Below, piece after piece: positions 48,901-60,900 of a stretch of 64,000 nt of DNA. The DNA comes from Warburgia ugandensis. Taxonomy: Eukaryota; Streptophyta; Magnoliopsida; Canellales; Canellaceae. Position numbers and translations under genes: made by a program. How positions within the stretch are numbered: the first letter of the stretch is position 1; each line of letters opens with the position of its first letter. The DNA lies in assembly GCA_035236585.1 (NCBI GenBank), contig CP141130.1, positions 74,905,944 to 74,969,943 on the forward strand, in the 5' to 3' direction. The notes beneath the pieces are model-generated. The model was not told the DNA's origin. It did not search any database and was given only the letters and a program-made list of their open reading frames with translations.

Positions 48901-51900
48901 AATGGTGGTTTTGTTATATTGAGTGCATGCTCCTTTCTGAAGCTAGTTCTTTCTGGGGATTACCTCCCCTTCCATTTTTCCAGATGGCAGCTATCTATTT
49001 ACTACCATGCTTCCTAGATAGATACCCATTTTCTTTTTTGCTTATTTATTTATTATCGTATATTCAAAAATAAAATCTTTTGTGCTCTGATTTCCTGATG
49101 TTGCAGATTGATGGATCCACGCCAGATGCTTGTTGGAAAAAGATCTACAGGATGATAAATGAGGCAGAGAACAAGCTGCCTAATGGTTATCCTACCACAG
49201 TTGAAGAAAAGAGTAGATTCATGTTCAACAAACCTGGTTCTTATATGTTTGGTTTCTCAATCCAAGAAGTTTCCAAACTTATAGAGGTGAGCAGTAGTTT
49301 ATCTTTTTTATTCATTTTTATTTAGTTTGTAGCTACTAGTTTTTCAAGGTTATGTTCTATCTAATTTGATATTCTAACTGTAGACCATCTAATAGCTATC
49401 TAGCTGTGACATATCGTTATGTTGTACATGGTGGTATTGTTAGTTTTGTCTAAAGCTAGAGATTAACTTATTCTGAGTTCCTGGTTAAACTGTGCCTTTT
49501 CTGTCCTGTGTCCTCTTTGTGGTTTGATTGGGTTGTATGATTTTATCAAGAATTACTACTTGTATAATCAGATTGAAATTTATGTAAATTCTAAGGGAAA
49601 TTTCTTGTTGACATATTAGGTGAATTGGTTCTGCCCTAAGAAAGAAGAGGAGCCTTGGCGCAACGGTAGAGTTGTCGTCGTGTGACCTTGAGGTCACGGG
49701 TTCAAGGCATGGATACAGCCTCTTGCAAAATGCAAGGTAAGGCTGCGTACTATTGACCCTTGTGGTCCGCCCCTTCCCCAGACCCCGCATATGCGGGAGC
49801 TTCATGCATTGGGGCTGCCCTTTTGTTCTGCACTAAGAACAAACTGTGCATATTGAATTGACAGCAAATATTAAGGTTTCATGGTGTTTGCAAGAATTGT
49901 ATGAGTAGCATGACTGACTTCTGATATGCGAACAGGGTTAGATCTTTCTAATTTATCAATGCTGAGGTGTAGATATCTATCTCAAAACAGAATACTAAGA
50001 TCTTGGAAGAACTGTATAGATGGGATCTTTATGGTAAATTTTAACCCATTCACAATGCATTTTGATGTTACAACTGTTTATGGTGTTGTTTCTCATTCAT
50101 GTCTGGGTCTTTAGTAGATGACAGATATTCTGTTTCGGGGGCATTTTTTAGATTTGCTTATAAAGGTCTCATGTATTGTTTAATGAGAAATTGTATAATG
50201 GCCTGTGGACTAAAGTACCAGAGGTTAGGATTGTCTAATGGACGATATCTTTGGGTTATGGCCCATATAAGAGGAGACTGACACTGCAACTAGTTTAGAT
50301 CACCAAAAATTCTGGCCCCTCTTGGACTTATAACTTGCCAATGACATAGTCACACCTTAGTCATGAGACTATCATATAATTTCTCTATGTTTAAGTTTAA
50401 CAGTTTTCACTATTGGATACATAAAAAAGGTGTCAATGCACACAATGTCGTGCCTTAGCACTATGTGAGAAAGGCTTGTTCCAACTAACCTTTACTACGA
50501 GGGGCACAAGACAGAGGAAAGATCTTGATTAAGTGTGGATTTGGAAACCTCCGGGGGAGCAAGCTTAAGGTTTCATGGTGTTTGTGAGAATTGTATGTGT
50601 ACATGACTGACTTCTGATATGTGAACATGGTTAGATCTTTCTAATTTATCAATGCTGAGGTGCAGATATCTATCTCAAAACAGAATATGAAGATCTTGGA
50701 AGAACTGTATAGATGACTTTCAACCATTCACAAAGCATTTTGATGCTACAACTGTCTATGGTGTTGTTTCTCATTCATGTCTGGGTCTTTAGTGGATGAT
50801 AGATTTTCTGTTTCAGGGTTTTTTTATTAGGTTTACTCATAAAGGTCTAATGTTATGTTTAATGAGAAATTGTATAATGGCCTGTGGACTAAAGTACTGG
50901 AGGTTAGGATTATTGTGAGACTGTCATAATTTCTCTATGTTTAACAGTTTTTGCAATTTGATACATAAAAGGGTGTCAATTAGGCATAAAAGTTGGCAAT
51001 GTGCACAATGTCATGCCTTAGCGATATGTGAGAAAGGCTTCTTCCACTAACCTTTACTATAAGGGGCACAAGATGAGGAAAGATCTTCATTAATGGTGGA
51101 TTGGGAAACCTTTGGGGGGGGGGGGGGGTTGTTAGGCTTTGCTCTGGTTTTTGTCAGGATAACTCCCCGTGAAAGTGGCAACACAATGTTATTGAAGGCA
51201 TACTTGCTTATAGGTTTCTGACTCCAACAATTTGCTTGGTTAAAAAACTCCTAATACTGGATCATTTGCAAAATTCTTTAACACGTGACACTTTCCTCTT
51301 CATCCACTCTCTTTATTAAGGTTTCTTTTGTGTCTTTCTTGGCTTTATTTTTCTTTCTTACATATCTAAATCCAGTTCTAGAGCTGGAATGGGCAAGCTT
51401 GGGACTCTTTTCACTTCAGAGAAATCTATTACCACAAAATCCTAGCACTACTTTTGACTGTTAGTATTTTGAAACCTTCCCCCAAGTACCAAGCAGTAGG
51501 TTTTGGGTTTGGAGGAAAGTTCTCATGGCTCCTAAAGGGTCTGAGGCAGTGGTATCTTTTGGACACTCGTAAAAAAGTTAGAGATGGTGAGATTGATGAT
51601 CCAAAACAGCAAATTCAACAACTTAGTTAATTGCTACAAGGAGCAGATAATAGCTGTCCTACATTTTAACCATTGCTTTGACTGTGCTTCATGTGATGAG
51701 CTTGATGAGAACAAAGAGAATCATATATTTTCTCCTTATGTAGAAAAGAGGATGCTAGGCCTTGGGATAGGATGTTTGATGCTTGAATTTGAAATGAAGA
51801 CAATGACCAAGTAATTTTATTGACCACCTTAGCATGTGAAGTGAGTTTTTATCTAGAAGGCAGACCAAAGAAGAAAAGGAGATTTGATCTTAATCTGCAG

Positions 51901-54900
51901 TTAGCTAGTGTGATCAGATGGGAAGAATCTGAGTGGACGCAAATTTCACATGCTCTTGGGCTCAGAAAAGGGGACATAAACAATGGGTTCTACCCCAGAT
52001 GTGCTAATGAAAGCTAGCCACTTCATTCATCAAATCAAAGATTGATGGCGAAATGGTGGACAAGAGTGGGATTGAGGAAGGGGAATTGCCTGCTTTTAGT
52101 CCAAGCTCTATACTGGTGTCCTGCAGCAGATACCTACTGTGAATGGGCACTTTTTTGAGTAGATTTCTCATGCAAGTGTGAAATCTCTGACAAATCACTT
52201 GAGGGAGAGGAGATCAGAGAGACAGTTTTTTGTCATGGAAAAAATTAAAAGAAAAGTCAAGATTGTTCGTATGGTTAAGAATGATCTCATGCGAGGAGAA
52301 ATTTAAAGGAAAAATCTATGTTTCTGTAAATTTGTGGCACCTATATCAAAAGAAGCTGAACTTAAAAGCAGGGATATAAAAGCATGCATTTATTCACAGA
52401 TGAGTTCTGTCCAACCATTTCTTGAACAATGTGATAGAAAGAGAAGAAATCATTGTGAATGCTATGTGGAGAATGTGTTTGTCAATCCAATATGTGGTTG
52501 TAGTGCATCTCTGTTTATTGGTCTTGTGAATTTTTATAGTCCAGGGTGGAAGACGGAAAAAGATGGCAGTGATGGAATAAAAGAACAATATGGATAGATG
52601 TTAAGAAGACTTGTTGGTGGCAAGTCATCCAAAGAGTGGAAGTAACAGCAAGGAAGTGCTTTGACGATCCTCAAGAACTTGGATGAGAACATGAGCTCGG
52701 GTTGAGGTGTCTTTGTTTGCAACTGTCATTTGTATTTGGGTCTCCGTTTGCCATGACACAGTTGTTTCTGAACTGCGTAGAGATTTTCTTGTTATCTCCT
52801 CTTTCCTGTACAATTTTTCCTATGCTATTTGAAAAGCTAAGCATTGTTGTGCTTTCTATGCAACTGCACATTTTCTTGGTGGGGCATTTCAAATTATGGC
52901 AGTTATAGTTACAACTATGGATGAATTAACAAAGCATATATACGAGGAGATTCCATGGTGCATATTATTTGTAGATGATGTAGTTTTGATTGAGAGGACA
53001 AGGGAGGCTGTAAACACAAAGCTAGAATTGTAGGGAGATGCTATAGAGTCTAAAGGATTTAAAATTAGCTGAACTAAGACACCATATAAAATGCAATTTT
53101 AGCAAGGAGAGGATTGGGAGTGAAGCACTAGTAAAGATTGATAACCAAGAAGTTCCCCAAAAAGATCACCTTTGATACTTGGGATTGATAATTTATGAGA
53201 GCGGAGAAATTGAGAGGATGTTTTCAGAGAATCCAAGTGGGTTGGAACAAATGATGATGTGCCTCTGGAGTTTTGTGTGATCGGCAGTTGCCACTCACAC
53301 TGAAAGGAAAAATCTATAGGATGGCTGTAAGGCCAGTGCTCTATGAATCAAAGTATTGGACAGTTAAGGAACAACATCTATATAGGATGAGTGTAGGCGA
53401 AATGAGAATGTTAAGATGGATGAGTGGCAAGACAAGAAATGATAGAATTAGAAATGAAAACAGTAGAGGAAACCTAGGAGTAGCTCCAATAGGTAACAAG
53501 ATTAGGGAGGGTAGACTTGGATGGTTTTGACATGTGCAATAGAGACTGAAAATGTCATCAGTTAGAAGGAGTGAGTCAATCCAAGTTGACGGCTCTAAAA
53601 GGGCAAGGAGAAGGCCCAAAAGGACATGGCTAGAAGTGGTGAAAAAATATTTAAACACTTTTGGACTAAATGAGGCCATGACTCTTGATAGAGGGGAATG
53701 GAAGAACAAGATTCATGTAGCCGACCCCTAATTGGATAAGGCTTTGATGATGATGACAGTTATATGTCTTGCTGCTAGAATTGGATAAGACAATTTATCG
53801 TTGTTATAGTTGGCTGGATTTAGTCTTCCAAATTAGATAATAAGTGATTGCTTGGAAGGTTTTCCGAAAAGGATTTTGTAAGTAAAATTGACTACTGTCA
53901 GTATTGGAGAAAGCTCCTGAAGTGTTGGAAGATAAAATTAGTTGATCAACACAACTGAAGAAACAAAGTGCAAGTATGACTACTTTCCTTTGTACAAAAG
54001 TTTGGAGGACACAGCTCAATGTGGTGTCTGAATCACACAGTGATAATGTCAAATATACTAGGTTCTGTTGTTGAAAAGAAAACAAGAGATGCCTGCCAAG
54101 ATTAATAAGTTCTATGTTTTTGATCTAGTTTTGCTTAGTCCTTCATAATTAAATGAAGGCCAGAGAATCTGAACAATAGCAAACAGAAGATCCATCATTG
54201 GTGGCACTATATCTTCATATGTATTGACATGCATATATAACTCTTCCCTATTTTAGTCACTCTGTGTGTTTTTCCATGTGTTTGACTAAGATATAGTATA
54301 ATATAACCTACAAAAATATTAGCTATATTGTAAGATTTGTTCATGCGTGCAATTTGGTGATAAATTTCTAATCATGTGGTTTGGTAAACATGAAGGCAAA
54401 CACGAATTACAACCAAGCACACAATCCACAAATAAGTTGTTTAAGGGTTTTCCCATAATAATGTCTTTTCCGCATCAGCACTTCTCTATTTACTAATGAA
54501 AATCTGTCATTTTCAGGCCTTACCTTATCATGGTTTGTGCTCAAAGTCAATCTGCCGCAAGTTAGCCTATGAAAGTTACTTGGATAAGCCTGCTGGTTAC
54601 AGACCTGTTCGTGTTGACTGGAAGGATCTCGACAAATGCAATGTCTGCCATATGGATGAGGTATGAAGGCTCTGGATTTTTCATTAAATTTGTCTTTGTG
54701 AATACTTCTTGCTTCTACTATCAGCCTTGCATATTCTTGTTCTGTTAGATACTGTAATGTGTTTACATTCTCTTTGGAAGGTGTCATCTTTTTGTTATGG
54801 CATGACATTTTTTTTTCTGTTCCTTTTGTTGTATTGGCTGATTTTTTAATCCATTGCTTGATTAGGAATACGAGGACAACTTGTTCCTGCAGTGTGATAA

Positions 54901-57900
54901 ATGCCGAATGATGGTAAGAACTATCTAGCTGTTTTGTCACATGTTCCAAACTGTCTTTCCATATGGATGTATCTGTGGTGATTAGTTGAAACACAAAGGA
55001 ATAGATTATGGTATACTCTATTTAGAAACTTTTGCTGCTTCCTGTATACTGCTGTAGAGGTTTGCTCTCTTAGCTCCATGTGTTGGTTTTCTGGTTCCAT
55101 CTTTCAGAGGCATATTATTTCATTTTTCTTAGTAAGTTTTACTGTGCTTGCTTAGGTGCATGCCAGATGTTATGGTGAACTAGAACCCTTAGATGGTGTA
55201 GTCTGGTTATGCAACTTATGTGGGCCTGAGGCACCGAGGCGTCCTCCTCCATGCTGCCTATGTCCTGTTATAGGTATCCTGATGACAGGTTCTTTTTCAT
55301 TGTTTTTATAATATTGTACATTACTAGATCTGACAAATGGGATTCTTCCAGGCGGTGCAATGAAACCTACTACTGATGGATGTTGGGCTCATCTAACTTG
55401 TGCTATGTGGATACCTGGTTTGTAGGCATTCATACAATCTTTTTTTCCCTTTCATAATGAAAAACCGTGAACTTATTAGTAAAAATCTTCTGCAGAAACT
55501 TGCCTTCTTGATATTAAAAGAATGGAGCCAATTGATGGCCTGGACAGAATCAATAAGGTATTTCTTTTGTCCCATCTATTTGATTGGCATGCTTGTATTC
55601 TTTGCATTCCGTTTTCCTTGAGAAGAATTCAACATCTATTGTTGTCACCATCAATCTTTTGTGACACTTTGGGGTAAAATTTTCTGGTAAAAGCTGGGTT
55701 CTTAGTTCTCTCTGTTATTTGGTGTACTCAGGACCGTTGGAAGCTTTTGTGTAGTATTTGCGGTGTTTCGTATGGAGCTTGTATCCAGGTATGTGTATGA
55801 GGTTTCTTTCACCTTTTCTTCTGTCATCTCAATTTTCTGTGGACTGTTTCTGTTGTTTCTCTCTCAATATAATTAATCTTGCATTTTTAGGGTCCAGGGA
55901 AGGGGCGGACCACAAGGGTCAATAGTACACAGCCTTACCTTGCATTTTGCAAGAGGCTGTTTCCACACCTTGAACCTGTGACCTCAAGGTCACACAACGA
56001 TAACTCTACTGTTGTGCCAAGGTCACTCTACATGTTTTGCTTACATGTGTTTTTTAAATATACAGACAGAGAACTTACATATACAATGCTTAGATGCTAA
56101 CTATTTTTGTACATAATATATATGTTGCCCATTGTCCTCGTTTAGAATCTTTACTAGGCCTAGGAGAAGGGCTGTTAATGTGTTCCATTCTCCAATTTTC
56201 TTAGTCGTTGACTGTTGGTCAGTGTTACTTTCTTGAACTAGAAAAGTATCAAAGCGAAGGAAAAGAAAGGAAGAAGGAAGAAGCGATGGAGTGGAAAAAG
56301 AGGAGATTCACATGGGAGAGTGAGCCAACAGATTCTCTTGTATAGTCTTATTTTAAATGCACTTATATGGTGACTTCATCTCCTAATGTCACTAGATATA
56401 AGTGAGTCATTCCTAAGTAATGACGGGGCCATCCACTGCATACTTTGATCACCCCTATTCCCCTAGTGCTGGTGCATATGCATCTTCTAAGCCCATTTGG
56501 AACAAATGAATTCAGTTAATTGATACCCAAAGCCTTGGCAAGCATCTGCCGGCTTATTTTGCGGTTGGGTAGATTGAGCAGATCTTCTTCCTGAGTGACT
56601 TCTTAGGAACAAAATGACAGCCACTGTGGTATTTGGTTCTCCAGGAAGTAAAAGGCTGTACAATTGTGGATGCAAATTCCACAATAAAGTATCCTCCATT
56701 CGTCTGGTTGTTTGCTTTCCTATTTTATATCTGTGGTCATATGCCATGGAATTCTTTGCTTCTTCCAGAAATGAAGCTGCTTAACTGTGTCAGCCTTAGC
56801 AAAGTCTTCTGCATGTGGATTATGAAGTAGTTACTTGGTGAAGAAATTATGGAATTGGAATGCAAGAGTTTCCAGACTTACTGTTTGGATGCCCAGTTTT
56901 AGCCTTCTTCTCTAGGCCTTCTGATAGCTGTTTTCACTTTTTCCATTCTTGTTGTTTCTGTTTGCTGGTGCCATGTTCGACAATCAGCTTAAAAAATAAT
57001 GTCAATTTCCATCTGTTCTGAAAGATTGATAATTGCCTGTCTAATCCTCTAATGTATAATAGATAGACTATACCTAGCAGCATATCCTACTTAAAGTCAT
57101 AATTAAATATTTTGCATATCATTTTTCATTGGTTAAGCAGAGGTATTTTGAGGAAGCAGTCACCTGCAATCTGACATTCTGTCATTACAGTTCAAGAAGC
57201 ATCATCATCAAAGCCTTATCCCGATTAGGGGTCGGCTACATAAATCTTGTTCCTCCATTTCCCTCTATCAAGGGCCATGACCTCATTTAGTTCAAAGTTT
57301 TTAGATCTTTTCTCACCACTTCTATCCGCGTCCTTTTGGGCCTTCTCCTGGCCTTTTTAGAGCTTTCGACTTGGATTGACTTACTCCCTCTAACTGGTGT
57401 CGTTTTCAATCTCTGTTGGACATGTTCAAACCATCAAAGTTTACCCTCCCTGATCTTGTTACTTATTGGTGCTACTCTTAAGTTTTTTCCAATGTTTTCA
57501 TTTCTAATTATATCCTTTCTTTTCTTGCTACTCATTCATCTCAACATCTACATTTCGGCTACACTCATTGCATGTATATTTTGTTCCTTAATTGCCCAAC
57601 ACTCTGATCCATAGAGCATGGCTGGCCTTACAGCCATCCTAGAATTTTCCTTTCAATGGAGTGTCACCCGCCAATCACACAAATATCTTGACGCACATCA
57701 CCATTTGTTCACCTACTTGGATGCTTTGGGTAACATCCCTCTCAATCTCTTTGCTCTCATGAATTATCAATCCCAAGTATCGAAATGGTCTTTCTGGTGG
57801 ACTTCTTGGTTCTCAATCTTTATTGGTGCTTCACTTCCAATCCTCTCCTTGCTAAAATTGCATTCCATATATTCTGTCTTAGTTTCGCTAAGTTTAAATC

Positions 57901-60900
57901 CTCTAGACTCTATAGTATCTCTCCACAACTCTAGCTTTATGTTTACTCCCTCCCTTGTCTTATTAATCAAAACTTCGTCATTTGCAAATGTCATGCGCCA
58001 TAGAATCTCCTTGTGCGGATGATTTGTTAACTCATCCATAACTAAAGTAAAAAGGTATGGGCCCAATGCTGATTCCTGTTGTAATCCTAGCAGTCATAGG
58101 GAAATCAATCGGTATCTCGGTTAGTGGTCTTAACATTTGTTATTGCTCCCTCATGCATATCCTTAATTATGTCTATATATCCCCGTGAAACCCCTTTCTT
58201 GCCCATGACCTACCATATTAGCTCTCTAAGAACCTTATCATAAACTTTTTCTAAGTCTATAAAGATCATGTGGAGGTCCTTCCTTCTTTTCTTATATTTC
58301 TCTATCAATTGTCTAAGCAGGAAAATAGCTTTCATGGTAGACTTCCCTGACATGAAACCATATTGATTTTCCTATACATTCATTTCTTGTCATATCCTCT
58401 TCTCAATCATTCTTTTCTAAAGTTTCATGGTATGGCCCATAAGTTTAATCTCATGATAATTAGTGCAGCTATGTATGTCTATTGTGAAGGGGAGCCTTGG
58501 TGCAATGGTAAAAGTTGTCGTCGTGTAACCTCGAGGTCATGGGTTCAAGGCATGGAAACAGCCTCTTACAAAATGCAAGGTAAGGCCGTGTACTTTAGGC
58601 CATTGTGGTCTGCCCCTTCCCCGGACCCCGCATAGGTGGGAGCTTCGTGCACCAGGGCTGTCCCCTTTTTTATGTATGTCTATTGTATTCTTATAAATTG
58701 GTTTGATAGAGCTTTTTCTCCATTCATTTGACATTTTCTTTGATTTTACAATCTTGTTAAACAACTTTGTCAGTCAAACTACTTCAGTATCTCCCATATA
58801 CTTCCAAACCTCTGTTGGTGTACCATTGGGCCCTAGGACCTTTCCTTATTTCCTTTTTTTCAAGGTCTCTTTCACTTCAAGTATCCTGATTTTACAGTCA
58901 TACCCATATAGTCCAACATTATTTTGGTTTATGGTTCTCTTAATCTCTATATTCTCAAGACATTTGTCATTTAACAATTTTGATAGTACTTTCTCACCTT
59001 TGATTGATCTTGTCATCTTTTATTAATACCCTTTGGTCATTACTTTTAATGCATTTAATGTGGTCTAAGTCCTTACTCTTCTATTCTCTTGTCATGAAGC
59101 ATGCATCGATATAATAGTAAGCAGAACATGAAGCCAGATAACCTTGTGCAGGTAGCATGCAGTTAGTTACCTGTTTTCATCGCTCCATCTGGCATGCCCT
59201 TAACTAGATAAGAGAGTGGCCTCATAAATTAAATTCAAATTTGGTGAGGCTAGCAGGGTGTCCATTACTAAGAGAATGGCCTTCTAAAATAGAAAATCTG
59301 TGTTTAAGAAACTGAAAATTTGATTTAGCTTTTCACATTGTTTGTTTGAATTACTTTGAGAGTAGTCCAGTACATGCACATTATGATGCATATTTGGAAG
59401 CATGGTGGTGAAGGAAGGTTTGCAAACTGGAATGGTCTGGTGGTTAGGCACTTAAATTTTGAGCATTTTACGTTCTTATGCCATTTGTAATCTTCTAGTT
59501 TGATACTGTCAATCTTCATAGTCCTTCAATCTTCATGGTCCTTACAATTGGTTTTCTGTCTTGTTGTACATGTAGTAGTTCCTTAAGACTATTTGTTGTA
59601 CTCTTTGTAATTTGGCGTTGCTTCCAGTGTTCAAGCAGTAGTTGTCGTGTAGCATATCATCCACTTTGTGCACGTGCTGCTGGTCTTTGTGTTGAGGTAC
59701 GTATCTTCTTTTCTTACTGGCCTTTTGAACATCCGTTTTAGCTTTGACATAAGTTGTAGCTTATGGTCTTCTTTTAGGCTTGCCTTGCAATTTCCTCATA
59801 TTATGCCGTGCTTTGGCTTTACATGTGTAGCTTGAGGATGAAAGCAGACTGCTTCTCATGTCTGTTAATGAGGATGATGATCAGTGCATTCGTCTACTAT
59901 CCTTCTGTAAGAAGCATAGGCAGCCATCTAGTGAACGCTCACCTGCTGATAGACAAATTTGGCCAAGTGCAAGGAACTGCTCCAATTATAAGCCTCCAGC
60001 CAATCCATCTGGCTCTGCTCGCACTGGTATTTTAAAGTGCTTTTATTTGTTTATATGAAGATATGTCACTTCCCCGGACCCTGCATAGGAGGAAGCTTGG
60101 TGCACCGGGCTGCCCATTTTTTTTATTTGTTTATATGATGATCGGGGAACTACATACTTCAATTACTGTTTTCGCAATTTTCTGTTAACTGTCAGTTCTG
60201 AAGTTAAATTTAGAAGGGGGCTGAATTTTTATGGAATCACTTGTGATGCTGGTTTTAGTTAGTGATGGCTTGCCCCTTCCCCAGACCTCGCATCTTTATT
60301 GGTTCTATCTACTATTTTTTAGTAAGAGAATGAATCTCTTTACTGAAGGATCAGAACATTAGCGTGGCGTACTCCTGTTTGAGCCTGAGTTTGAAACCAA
60401 ACTGCTCTTTTGAAAAATATTGGAAAGGAAAAATGCTTCGTAGATGAATCTGTTCCCATGCAATAGTCAGGAATTCTTGATGGTATCAAGCAGTGCGTGG
60501 GAGCTGTGCACCTGGCTGCCTATTTTTTCCCTTTTTGTACCCATGATGCTGGTATTAGTTGGTGATGGTTCTTTATGGATTTAGTTATGATGGAAAGACC
60601 TGGAAGATACTTTGTAGCCATGTATTGCATCTCTTTTATCATGGTTTTCCCATGCTTATTTATTTTTGTGTCATTAGCACCATCCAGATTATAGTTTCAC
60701 ATTATTACATTTTCATCATGTTCTTTGTTTCATTTCTTAAGCAGAGCCATACGATTTCTTTGGTCGAAGGGGGCGTAAAGAACCTGAAGCCCTTGCTGCA
60801 GCATCTGTCAAACGCTTGTTTGTGGAAAACAGGCCATACTTGGTTAGTGGTTATCGGCAAAATGGATTCCTCGGAAATGCACCATCTTGCAATGAACTCG

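Noticed and set aside
54407-54994. Open frame of 195 codons, minus strand
   Set aside because: It overlaps ATX exons 11 and 12 in antisense, which are clearly supported on the plus strand.
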